In this document: in pieces, positions 41,436 through 49,784 of the stretch
Layout of the letters: every line of letters starts with the position of its first letter
Numbering within the stretch: the first letter of the stretch is position 1
From: Anaerolentibacter hominis
Lineage (GTDB): Bacteria > Bacillota > Clostridia > Lachnospirales > Lachnospiraceae
Reading direction: 5' to 3'
DNA length: 64,000 bases
Assembly: GCF_032380675.1 (NCBI RefSeq)
Contig: NZ_JAWDIX010000001.1
Coordinates: 124,001 to 188,000, forward strand
Made by a program: the position numbers and the translations under genes
The notes under the pieces: model-generated
What the model was told of the DNA's origin: nothing
What the model saw: only the letters and a program-made list of their open reading frames with translations
Database searches by the model: none

Positions 41436-41459
41436 GTTATGCTGTGTATGACGTTTTTT
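41414..41459 (+). terminator. Terminator overlapping the end of the small protein gene
   Basis: Perfect 13-bp stem ACGTCATACACAG / CTGTGTATGACGT (41414-41426, 41442-41454), followed by T5. The stop codon at 41433-41435 lies in the loop. Confidence 0.8.
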
Positions 41460-41801
41460 GTGCCCCCTGGGATACATACTTTGTTTTTTGCAGAGGCGGC
41501 AGGGGGAGAGGCTTTACGGAGATGGGGAAAGGGACCAGAACCATACATGTGTCCTAACTTGTACGGTTCTGAACAAATGGCTTAACTGCCGGGTTTTACG
41601 GGCATTATAGGGGAAATCCTATAAATAAATGGATTTTCCTCCTGAGATTTAGTATAATATTAACAATCATGTGGTACTGTCGCCGGTAAGTCAGAGCAGA
41701 CAATTTTTTGGCCTGCCGGCGCCTGTGTTACCTGGAGAATACAGTTAAATTAAGTAGCATGTAAACAATGTATGGGCTACAGGAAATAGGAGGACAAGAC
41801 A
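41460..41801. other. Intergenic region ahead of the isomerase gene
   Basis: Non-coding as far as I can see. It holds an inverted repeat CAGAACC.TACA / TGTA.GGTTCTG (41536-41571), a -10-like TATAAT at 41653-41658 with a poor -35, and a GCCGG / CCGGC stem (41682-41720) within the probable leader. No known riboswitch pattern was recognised. AATAGGAGGACAAGACA precedes ATG 41802. Confidence 0.45.
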
Positions 41802-43271
41802 ATGAACAATGTACCAGAGGTTAAATTAGGACTCGTTGCCGTGAGCAGGGACTGCTTCCCTATGACTCTTTCCGATAAGAGAAGAGAGATTTTGGCGGAC
41901 AGATATACTGCGAAATACGGTGATATCTTCAACTGCAAGACCGTTGTGGAGAACGAGAAGGATATGTTAAAGGCGGCAGCAGAGGTGAAAGAAGCCGGAT
42001 GCAACGCGCTGGTTGTCTATCTGGGGAACTTCGGACCGGAATCATCGGAGACCCTGCTGGCTAAAACCTTCGGCGGACCGGTTATGTTTGTTGCAGCGGC
42101 AGAGGAGACCGGAGAAGATCTGCTTGACGGCAGAGGAGACGCTTACTGCGGAATGTTAAACTGCAGCTATAACTTAAAGCTGCGCAATATCAGAGCGTAC
42201 ATACCGGAGAAGCCTGTTGGCACAGCCGATGAGCTGGCAGATAAGATTCATGATTTTATCCCGGTTGCCAAGACCATTATCGGTTTAAATAACTTAAAGA
42301 TAATTACATTTGGACCCAGACCTCAGGATTTCCTGGCATGTAATGCGCCGATTAAACAGTTGTACAACCTGGGTGTGGAAATTGAAGAGAACTCAGAGCT
42401 GGATCTCTTTGAAGCATATCATAAGCATGCCGATGATCCGAGAATTGACGGGATCGTGAAGGAAATGCAGGAAGAACTGGGAGAGGGAAATAACAAGCCT
42501 GGAATTCTTCCCAAACTGGCACAGTATGAGCTCACCCTTCTGGATTGGGTGGAGGGACACAGAGGAAGCCGCGAATATGTAGCGATTGCCGGTAAATGCT
42601 GGCCTGCTTTCCAGACCCAGTTTGGATTTGTACCATGTTATGTAAATGGCCGTCTGACGGCAAAGGGGATTCCGGTTTCCTGTGAAGTGGATATCTACGG
42701 AGCACTCAGTGAGTATATCGGAACCTGCATCAGCGATGATGTTGTAACCCTGCTGGATATTAACAATACCGTTCCTCAGAATATGTATGATGATGAAATT
42801 AAAGGGAAATACGATTATAAATTAAGCGATACCTTCATGGGCTTCCACTGCGGAAATACATCTGCTTCCAAGCTGAGCAAATGCGGCATGAACTATCAGC
42901 GGATTATGGCCAGAACACTTCCGGAAGAGGTAACACAGGGAACGCTGGAAGGAGATATTATACCGGGCGATATCACATTCTTCCGCCTTCAGAGCACAGC
43001 GGATGCCAAATTAACCGCTTATGTGGCCCAGGGTGAAGTGCTGCCGGTTGCAACCCGTTCTTTCGGCGGAATCGGTGTCTTCGCAATCAAAGAGATGGGA
43101 CGTTTCTACCGTCATGTACTGGTTCAGAAGAACTATCCTCATCACGGTGCGGTGGCGTTCGGACATTTCGGCAAAGCTCTTTTCGAAGTATTTAAATATT
43201 ATGGAGCCGACGTAAACTTTAACCAGCCTCAGGGTATGCTCTATCCTACCGAGAATCCATTTGAGGATTAA
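41802..43271 (+). CDS. L-fucose/L-arabinose isomerase-family protein
   Basis: 489 residues. Sequence blocks of the FucI/AraA (COG2407) fold are visible: a Rossmann-like N-terminus (VKLGLVAVSRD), middle domain, and C-terminal part with conserved metal-site-like acids (SCEVDIYGALSEYIG), a GFHCGNT motif and a histidine-bearing HHGAVAFGHFG. Such enzymes isomerise aldoses such as L-arabinose, L-fucose or D-arabinose. Because xylulokinase follows at 86 bp, a ketopentose product (such as ribulose or xylulose) is likely. Exact sugar cannot be told. Confidence 0.8.
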   Translation: MNNVPEVKLGLVAVSRDCFPMTLSDKRREILADRYTAKYGDIFNCKTVVENEKDMLKAAAEVKEAGCNALVVYLGNFGPESSETLLAKTFGGPVMFVAAAEETGEDLLDGRGDAYCGMLNCSYNLKLRNIRAYIPEKPVGTADELADKIHDFIPVAKTIIGLNNLKIITFGPRPQDFLACNAPIKQLYNLGVEIEENSELDLFEAYHKHADDPRIDGIVKEMQEELGEGNNKPGILPKLAQYELTLLDWVEGHRGSREYVAIAGKCWPAFQTQFGFVPCYVNGRLTAKGIPVSCEVDIYGALSEYIGTCISDDVVTLLDINNTVPQNMYDDEIKGKYDYKLSDTFMGFHCGNTSASKLSKCGMNYQRIMARTLPEEVTQGTLEGDIIPGDITFFRLQSTADAKLTAYVAQGEVLPVATRSFGGIGVFAIKEMGRFYRHVLVQKNYPHHGAVAFGHFGKALFEVFKYYGADVNFNQPQGMLYPTENPFED

Positions 43272-43357
43272 GAACGGATGAGATAGCCATCCGGGCCAAT
43301 GGAAAGCGGCTCCGGTAAGAGGCAGTATTGATAGAAAAGGACGGAGGTAAATGTAAA

Positions 43358-44887
43358 TTGAATTATTTAATTGGTATTGATCTGGGTACGTCCGCCACAA
43401 AGACGGTTCTGTTTGATGAAACTGGCGCGGTCATTGCTTCTGTATCAAAAGAGTATCCTTTATATCAGCCTCAAAACGGTTGGGCAGAGCAGGACCCTCA
43501 TGACTGGAAAGACGCTGCGATAGAGACGATTGCGGCAGTCATGAAGCAGTCCGGCGTCAATAAAGAAGATGTGAAAGCACTTGGTATCTCCGGACAGATG
43601 CACGGACTCGTCATGCTGGATGAAAACTGCGAGGTGATCCGGCCTTCCATCATCTGGTGCGACCAGCGTACTGCAAAAGAATGTGAAGAGATTACGGAGA
43701 AGGTTGGAGCCAGGCGGTTGATCGAAATCACCGCGAACCCCGCGCTGACCGGATTTACAGCCTCAAAGATTCTCTGGGTGCGCAATAATGAGCCGGAGAA
43801 TTACGCGAAATGCCGCCATATTCTGCTTCCGAAAGACTATGTGCGCTATGTGCTGACCGGAGATTTTGCCACAGAGGTTTCCGACGCTTCGGGTATGCAG
43901 CTTCTGGATATTCCAAACCGCTGCTGGTCCGATGAGGTGCTGGAAAAACTGGAGATAGATAAAGCCATGCTTCCCAAGGTTTATGAATCTCCGGAAGTGA
44001 CAGGAAAAATAAGCCGGAAAGCGGCAGAGCTGACCGGATTGTCGGAGAATACTTTAGTTGTCGGCGGAGCCGGGGATAATGCGGCCGCAGCGGTAGGTAC
44101 CGGCATTGTAAAAGATGGACGGGCGTTCACCACGATCGGAACCAGCGGCGTGGTATTTGCCCACAGCAGCAAGATTACCATTGATCCGAAAGGCAGAGTA
44201 CATACATTTTGCTGTGCCGTTCCGGGCTGCTGGCATGTAATGGGTGTTACCCAGGGCGCCGGACTGTCTTTAAAATGGTTTAAGGATAATTTCTGTGAAG
44301 ATTATATTGCCAGGGCGGAAGCTGCAGGCTGTGATCCCTATGATTTTATTAACGCGGATATTATGGATACCCCGGTGGGGAGCAACAAACTGATCTATCT
44401 GCCTTATCTGATGGGGGAGAGAACCCCTCATCTGGACCCGGACTGCAGAGGCGTATTTTTCGGTCTGTCGGCGATTCATAAAAAACCAGATTTTCTGCGG
44501 GCAATTATGGAGGGTGTTTCCTTCTCCCTGAAAGACTGCAATGATATTCTGGTGGAGATGGGAGTCAAGGTGGATGAGATGATGGCCTGCGGCGGCGGTG
44601 CCAAGAGTCCGATCTGGCGTCAGATGCTGGCGGATATGTATAATTGCAGTGTGAAGACTGTTTCTGCACAGGAAGGTCCCGCACTGGGTGTGGCAATCCT
44701 GGCCGGTGTTGGAGCAGGTATCTATTCCAGCGTGGAGGATGCCTGTGAGAAGATGATCAACACAGATAAATCCTGTGAGCCGGTTCCGGAGAATACGGAG
44801 AAGTATAATAAGCTTCATGAGATTTATAAAGCACTTTATCCAAGCCTGAAAGAGCAGTATAAGGCGCTGGCGGGACTGGATTTATAA
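43358..44887 (+). CDS. xylB: Xylulokinase
   Basis: 509 residues from TTG 43358 (GGACGGAGG about 8 bp upstream), chosen because the FGGY family starts YLIGIDLGTSATK and the open frame upstream is non-conserved. GIDLGTSATKT is the phosphate-binding loop, GISGQMHGLV and IIWCDQRT follow, and the C-terminal ATP-binding part has GGGAKSPIWRQMLADM. It phosphorylates D-xylulose (or a close ketopentose) and feeds the pentose phosphate pathway. Operon with the isomerase-like gene. Confidence 0.9.
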   Translation: MNYLIGIDLGTSATKTVLFDETGAVIASVSKEYPLYQPQNGWAEQDPHDWKDAAIETIAAVMKQSGVNKEDVKALGISGQMHGLVMLDENCEVIRPSIIWCDQRTAKECEEITEKVGARRLIEITANPALTGFTASKILWVRNNEPENYAKCRHILLPKDYVRYVLTGDFATEVSDASGMQLLDIPNRCWSDEVLEKLEIDKAMLPKVYESPEVTGKISRKAAELTGLSENTLVVGGAGDNAAAAVGTGIVKDGRAFTTIGTSGVVFAHSSKITIDPKGRVHTFCCAVPGCWHVMGVTQGAGLSLKWFKDNFCEDYIARAEAAGCDPYDFINADIMDTPVGSNKLIYLPYLMGERTPHLDPDCRGVFFGLSAIHKKPDFLRAIMEGVSFSLKDCNDILVEMGVKVDEMMACGGGAKSPIWRQMLADMYNCSVKTVSAQEGPALGVAILAGVGAGIYSSVEDACEKMINTDKSCEPVPENTEKYNKLHEIYKALYPSLKEQYKALAGLDL

Positions 44888-44905
44888 GACTGAGAAAAAG
44901 ATTTG

Positions 44906-44946
44906 AGAGCAGTGATTTTGACCTAGAAAATCACTGCTCTTTTTTG
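44906..44946 (+). terminator. Terminator after xylB
   Basis: Perfect 14-bp stem AGAGCAGTGATTTT / AAAATCACTGCTCT (44906-44919, 44927-44940) followed by T6. Confidence 0.85.
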
Positions 44947-44990
44947 TTTTATCTGCATGGAAATATTTCCCTGTTTCATAAAAAAAGACC

Positions 44991-45020
44991 TTGCTAATTT
45001 TATACCGGGGGGGGTATAAT
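44991..45020 (+). promoter_or_regulatory. Promoter with an eight-G tract in its spacer
   Basis: TTGCTA (44991-44996), 18-bp spacer, TATAAT (45015-45020). The last eight spacer bases (45007-45014) are all G, and the block TATACC...GGTATA around the tract is a dyad. A one- or two-base change in G number would change promoter strength. Confidence 0.55.
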
Positions 45021-45165
45021 GAAGAGGAAAACAAAAGGGATACACGTACACTGCGATTCGTGATTAACGTAGACAGCTGAGGGTATCATCGCAGCGGCGT
45101 ACAAAGGGAGCAGAAACTATGATGACCTGTTCACTTTGCTCATGAATGGAGGGAAATTAGAAGGT

Positions 45166-47562
45166 ATGAAAAATCTAAAGAAACTAATTACATTACTTCT
45201 CTGCGCGGCTATGATCGTAGGCGTGACACCGGCAATGGCCAGGGCGGAGGAACCCCCAGTGGATACGTCCACAGCAGTCGCCAGAGTAAATGACGATGTA
45301 GAATATGGGTCGTTAGCAGAGGCAGTTGAGAATGCTAATGCCGGAGATACAATCACGCTTCTTGTGGATGTTTCTCTATCAGCAACTCAGGAAATTAATA
45401 AAAACCTCACATTGGACTTAGGCAGTAATACAATCACATCGACTGTAGATTCTTTTGGATTAAGAATCACTTCTGGGTCTGTGGAGGTTAAAAACGGCAC
45501 AATATCAAGTAGTAAATATGGTATAACTACAACTCCTGATACAGCTCCTACTCTGACACTGACTGATTTGAATATTACGGCAGAACTGAGAGCAGTGCAG
45601 AATAACGGAGGTATTGTAAACATTAGTGGCGGCACGTATGTAAGCCAGGGTGAGATGACTCTCTTCAATAATAAGGAAATGCATATCATTGGAGGTAACT
45701 TCAGCACCAACAGTACAAAAGATGGAGATGCGGTTCTCTATTGTACCGCCGCTGGAACGAATACCTATATTTCAGGCGGAACTATAAGCAATCTAAATGG
45801 ATATGGTGTAGCATCGATGGATGGCGCAAATGTAACGGTAAGCGGTACAGCCGATATCAGTGCCAAGGTTGCAGCTCTGGGTGGCAATAACACTGAGGCT
45901 ACAGAGAATTTTACCGTTACCGGCGGCACATTAACGGCTTCTGATGGTCCGGCTATCTTCTTCCCATCAGAAGGAATTCTGAATATTTCCAGCGGTACGA
46001 TCACCGGTAAGACAGGTATCCACTCCCTGATGGGTACTATCAGTATTACAGGAGGAACCATTACAGGAACCGCAACCGAAAATGGGCCGGATATGGATAA
46101 TTATCCCGCTACAGGTTCCGGTCCAAGATATGATGGCTCTGCTTTGTTGCTGGTGAAGAATAATTATGATAAATGTCAGAACAGCAACGCCCTTACTGTA
46201 AAGATCTCCGATGATGCAATCCTGAAGGGTGGAACTGCTGCGATTAATATTTTAGATGCAGGTAAGTATGAGCAGACATTCAGCATGAGCATCTCAGGCG
46301 GTACCTTCTCTTCTAAGCCGGCAAGTGAATATATCACTTCCGGTTATGAGGTGAGAGACAACGGCGACAATACATTTACCGTATATTATCCCAGCGTTTA
46401 TGTACCTGTTGGGCCCACACCGGATGTTCCTAAGACAGAAGTCGATACGAAACCAGACGGCTCCAGTGTAACAACTACGACACAGAAAGATACAATAACC
46501 GGTGTAGAAACTAAGACAGATGTGATTAAGGATAAAGACGGAACAACAACGGCCAATGCAGAAGTAAACGCACCGGCCAGAGTCAATACAACCGGAAATA
46601 CTGCTAAGGCGGAGATTACTTCCCAGGCGGCAGACAAACTGGTTGAACAGGCTAAGAAAGCCGAAAAAGAGGCGGCTGATGCAGGCGCGAAAGAGGTAAA
46701 GACAACCATTACTATTACTGCGTCTCTACCTGCAGGAACAACACAGGTAGAGACCTCCCTTCCAGCAGAGACGGTGAAAACGATTGCAGAAGAGACCTCC
46801 GCTGATCTTAAAGTAACTACTACTGCGGGAGACATCACGTTAGACAATGAGGCTCTGAAAGCGGTAGCCGGACAGGCTGAGGGTGAAACTGTAAAACTGA
46901 CAATAGAACAGATGAAATCAGATGCTTTGCCGGAGGCGGTAAGAAGCAGAATCACGGAAAATACGTTGGTTCTGGATCTGAATCTGGAAACCGGCAAAGG
47001 CAAGGTAAGCGACTTCGGCGGCGGCACAGCAACGGTGGCAACGCCGATCCCGGAGGGGCTTGATCCTAAAGATGTAAAAGTGATGTTCATCAATGATAAG
47101 GGCGAAGCAGAAGAAGTAAAGGGTACGATAATTGAAATAGATGGTAAATCTTATTATCAATTTACCACGGGACATTTCTCCTACTATGCACTTTCCGATA
47201 GCAAGACGGTAGATTCAGCAGTTGCTGATACGAAAGCCAAATTAACGGCAGCAGTAAAGGCATCCAAGATTAAGGTTTCAGCGAAATCCGGCAAGGGTTA
47301 TATCAAGCTCAGCTGGAAGCCTGGCAAGGGTACGGATGTAGATTACTATGAAGTATTCCGCTCCACAAAGAAGAGCAGCGGATATGGTAAGAAAGCATTC
47401 CATACGACTGCAAATGAATCAAAAACAACCTATAAGAACAGCAAGAAACAGCTGAAAAACGGAAAGAAATATTATTATAAGGTCAGAGGCGTAAAATTAA
47501 TCGACGGTAAAAAAGTTTATACCAAATGGTCAAATGTAGTAAGCAAAACTTATAAGAAATAA
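45166..47562 (+). CDS. Secreted beta-helix protein with C-terminal Fn3-like domain
   Basis: 798 residues from ATG 45166. A signal peptide is clear (MKNLKKLITLLLCAAM ... AMARA, cleavage expected after A27). Residues about 45-420 are Asn/Gly-rich right-handed parallel beta-helix repeats (GG/SGGT-I turns such as VNISGGTYVS, HIIGGNFS, TYISGGTIS, FTVTGGTLT). Residues about 440-690 are Thr/Ala/Lys-rich with a domain ending TTGHFSYYAL, and the last ~90 residues resemble an Fn3-like domain (IKLSWKPG, YYYKVRGV). No LPxTG or lipobox. Likely a secreted or wall-associated adhesin or glycan-active protein; no catalytic site recognised. Confidence 0.75.
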   Translation: MKNLKKLITLLLCAAMIVGVTPAMARAEEPPVDTSTAVARVNDDVEYGSLAEAVENANAGDTITLLVDVSLSATQEINKNLTLDLGSNTITSTVDSFGLRITSGSVEVKNGTISSSKYGITTTPDTAPTLTLTDLNITAELRAVQNNGGIVNISGGTYVSQGEMTLFNNKEMHIIGGNFSTNSTKDGDAVLYCTAAGTNTYISGGTISNLNGYGVASMDGANVTVSGTADISAKVAALGGNNTEATENFTVTGGTLTASDGPAIFFPSEGILNISSGTITGKTGIHSLMGTISITGGTITGTATENGPDMDNYPATGSGPRYDGSALLLVKNNYDKCQNSNALTVKISDDAILKGGTAAINILDAGKYEQTFSMSISGGTFSSKPASEYITSGYEVRDNGDNTFTVYYPSVYVPVGPTPDVPKTEVDTKPDGSSVTTTTQKDTITGVETKTDVIKDKDGTTTANAEVNAPARVNTTGNTAKAEITSQAADKLVEQAKKAEKEAADAGAKEVKTTITITASLPAGTTQVETSLPAETVKTIAEETSADLKVTTTAGDITLDNEALKAVAGQAEGETVKLTIEQMKSDALPEAVRSRITENTLVLDLNLETGKGKVSDFGGGTATVATPIPEGLDPKDVKVMFINDKGEAEEVKGTIIEIDGKSYYQFTTGHFSYYALSDSKTVDSAVADTKAKLTAAVKASKIKVSAKSGKGYIKLSWKPGKGTDVDYYEVFRSTKKSSGYGKKAFHTTANESKTTYKNSKKQLKNGKKYYYKVRGVKLIDGKKVYTKWSNVVSKTYKK

Positions 47563-47575
47563 TGCTGCATGAATT

Positions 47576-47603
47576 AAGGGCTGACGCTTAGGCGTCAGCC
47601 CTT
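47576..47603. terminator. Bidirectional terminator
   Basis: Perfect 12-bp stem AAGGGCTGACGC / GCGTCAGCCCTT with a 4-nt loop, between the beta-helix gene and the convergent membrane protein gene. The flanking U tracts are weak. Confidence 0.65.
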
Positions 47604-47619
47604 TCTCTGTAAGGAATTC

Positions 47620-48216
47620 TTATTTACACTGGTTTTGCTGCTCCGCCGGACTGTGCTTGATATGTCTGACAGACATGATCACAATGCCGATAAAAATAAA
47701 AATGGCTGCCATTCCAAAATAGACGACTGGAAATTGATCCGATAAGCTCCAGGAATCGTTCACCCCGGGAAGCTGATCCATTCGCATGTTTGTAAACCGT
47801 TCGCCGGCGTAAATGCCAAGTATACTAATTCCCGCTATGATGCAGGCATTTAATTTTGTCAGTTTCCGGATGACGGCGAGCAGCCCGAAGATGGCGAGCC
47901 AGCATATGCTTACTGGAGCGGCAAAGCCTGATACCCAATACTGGGGAGCAGCCAAATACTGATTGGCAACCAGCTCAATTAAGTACAGGTATGGTATGGT
48001 CAAAATACAGACGGCACCGTACAGAAGAAGAACCCGGTGCTTCCCGCCTGTTAATGCCAACAGTAAGAGCAGATAGGCGAAAACACATCCACCTGCCGCT
48101 ATCAGCGACCAGTTTAGTGTCCGGTCTATCGCATAGTTGGTAATGAAACAGACGATGATCGCGATTCCAAAGGGGACGGATATATAAATACTAACTAATT
48201 TCTTTTTCTGGTTCAT
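47620..48216 (-). CDS. Hypothetical membrane protein linked to TetR regulator
   Basis: 198 residues with six hydrophobic segments spread along the whole protein (first VSIYISVPFGIAIIVCFITN, last FGMAAIFIFIGIVIMSV). No transporter or enzyme motif is visible. It lies 1 bp after the TetR gene stop on the same strand, so the regulator and this protein share an operon. Such TetR-linked small membrane proteins often relate to drug or envelope responses, but nothing here proves that. Confidence 0.6.
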   Translation of the reverse strand: MNQKKKLVSIYISVPFGIAIIVCFITNYAIDRTLNWSLIAAGGCVFAYLLLLLALTGGKHRVLLLYGAVCILTIPYLYLIELVANQYLAAPQYWVSGFAAPVSICWLAIFGLLAVIRKLTKLNACIIAGISILGIYAGERFTNMRMDQLPGVNDSWSLSDQFPVVYFGMAAIFIFIGIVIMSVRHIKHSPAEQQNQCK

Positions 48217-48217
48217 A

Positions 48218-48838
48218 TCACACTTCCTTTTCTGTGACTGGTCTTAAAATACGATCCATCGCGGAGACTATAAATTCTCTTGGATATTCAATGTGTTCCG
48301 AGGATACCAGGAGATTCTGGAACGCAAGCCCGTCGATAGCCGCTGTGATAAATGTGGTTAATTGCTTTACTGGAAGATCCGTGAGAAACTCTCCGTTGTT
48401 AATACCGGAGGCGATGAGGCCGGCTATGAGATTGTTGAAATGCTCGTAACCATCGCGGATCAAATTCTTGACCGGACTTTCGTTCGAATATGCTTCCAGA
48501 TAAAACTTAATGGGGAAGAGGCACATCATGGCAGAAGCAATGGTATCGGATTCACCGAGTATAATCAGGCGGAGCTTTTCATATGCGCTTAATCCGCTGG
48601 CGGCAATTTTATCCGCATTGCCGATGTATGCCTGGTAAACGCTCTTGACAGTTTCCTCGATTAATGTGTTTTTATTTGGAAAATACCAGTAAATGGCAGC
48701 TTTTGTCAGGCCGGTAGCCTCAGCAACAGAAGCAAGACTGAAATCAGCCATACTTTTTTTGATCATGAGTCCGATGGAAGCCTGAATAATGTCATTTTTC
48801 CTCTTATCATAATTCTCAGGAATCTTTTTTCTAGCCAA
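48218..48838 (-). CDS. TetR/AcrR family transcriptional regulator
   Basis: 206 residues. N-terminal helix-turn-helix (DIIQASIGLMIKKSMADFSL, VAEATGLTKAAIYWYFPNKNTLIEE), then a helical ligand-binding domain. A dyad operator candidate overlaps its own promoter (48865-48890). It precedes a six-helix membrane protein gene with 1 bp between, and is divergent from the MacB-type ABC genes starting at 49055, so both may be targets. Confidence 0.9.
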   Translation of the reverse strand: MARKKIPENYDKRKNDIIQASIGLMIKKSMADFSLASVAEATGLTKAAIYWYFPNKNTLIEETVKSVYQAYIGNADKIAASGLSAYEKLRLIILGESDTIASAMMCLFPIKFYLEAYSNESPVKNLIRDGYEHFNNLIAGLIASGINNGEFLTDLPVKQLTTFITAAIDGLAFQNLLVSSEHIEYPREFIVSAMDRILRPVTEKEV

Positions 48839-48864
48839 TTGTTATGGTACCCTCCCTTTTATAT

Positions 48865-48915
48865 TAATTAACTGACCGATAGGTTAATTATACAGAGACA
48901 GGTGCAGTGTGTCAA
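48865..48915 (-). promoter_or_regulatory. Consensus promoter with TetR operator dyad
   Basis: Minus strand TTGACA (48910-48915), 17-bp spacer, TATAAT (48887-48892). Perfect inverted repeat TAATTAAC / GTTAATTA with 10-bp spacer (48865-48890) covers the -10 and transcription start. Confidence 0.7.
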
Positions 48916-49054
48916 TATAAATGCTTGGAAATGCTGTATGCCGCCGCCCTTTTTTTTCTTGTGCCAATATGTTACACTAATAAAATCAGGAAGCAAGATA
49001 TTTAGCAGAGTTTTTACGTATACATAGTTTACGAAGTGATAGCGAGGAATGATT

Positions 49055-49759
49055 ATGGCTGCTTATGTAGAAGTAAATGACGTGAAAAAGACGTATAAAA
49101 TGGGAGAAATTGAGATCCATGCGGTGGACGGTATGAGTTTTTCCATAGAAAAGGGAGAATTTGTCGTTATTGTCGGTCCCAGCGGCGCAGGTAAGACAAC
49201 AGTTTTAAATATTCTGGGCGGCATGGATACGGTATCTTCCGGACAGGTCATTGTGGACGGACAGGATATCAGCTCTTATGCTGGAAAGAAGTTAACCCAG
49301 TACCGGAGAGATGATATCGGCTTTGTCTTTCAGTTTTATAATCTGGTGCAGAACCTGACGGCTGTGGAGAATGTGGAGCTGGCGCTTCAGATCAGTAAGA
49401 ATCCTCTGGATGCTGAGACCGTGCTGGATGAAGTGGGGCTGAAGGAGAGGATGTATAATTTTCCGGCGCAGCTTTCAGGGGGAGAGCAGCAGAGGGTTTC
49501 TATCGCCAGAGCTCTGGCGAAGAATCCCAAGCTTCTGCTCTGTGATGAGCCCACCGGTGCTCTGGATTATCAGACCGGCAAGGCTATTTTAAAGCTGCTG
49601 CAGGATACCTGCAGGGAGAAAGGAATGACAGTAATTGTAATTACCCATAATTCGGCGCTGACGCCTATGGCGGACCGGGTGATTAAGATTAAGAACGGCA
49701 AGGTGAGCAGGACCACTCTGAATGAGAACCCCACACCGGTAGAAGAAATCGAATGGTAA
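49055..49759 (+). CDS. MacB-type ABC transporter ATP-binding protein
   Basis: 234 residues from ATG 49055 (GAGGAATGATT upstream favours this over ATG 49049). Walker A GPSGAGKTT (41-49), signature LSGGEQQRV, Walker B LLLCDEPTGALD and a terminal H-loop ITHNSAL. Sequence type is LolD/MacB, which pairs with FtsX-like permeases. The permease gene begins 25 bp later. Such pairs in Firmicutes often export peptides or act in mechanotransmission with two-component systems; none is adjacent here, but a TetR gene is divergent. Confidence 0.92.
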   Translation: MAAYVEVNDVKKTYKMGEIEIHAVDGMSFSIEKGEFVVIVGPSGAGKTTVLNILGGMDTVSSGQVIVDGQDISSYAGKKLTQYRRDDIGFVFQFYNLVQNLTAVENVELALQISKNPLDAETVLDEVGLKERMYNFPAQLSGGEQQRVSIARALAKNPKLLLCDEPTGALDYQTGKAILKLLQDTCREKGMTVIVITHNSALTPMADRVIKIKNGKVSRTTLNENPTPVEEIEW

Positions 49760-49784
49760 ATGAACAGCAGGAAGGGTTTTGCGT

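Noticed and set aside
41536..41571. Riboswitch in the leader of the isomerase gene
   Set aside because: Inverted repeats are present but no known riboswitch core sequence could be recognised.
45003..45020. Certain CsoR/CstR-type metal operator at the G tract
   Set aside because: Only the TATACC/GGTATA ends match and no CsoR-type gene is near; kept as an alternative explanation of the promoter tract.
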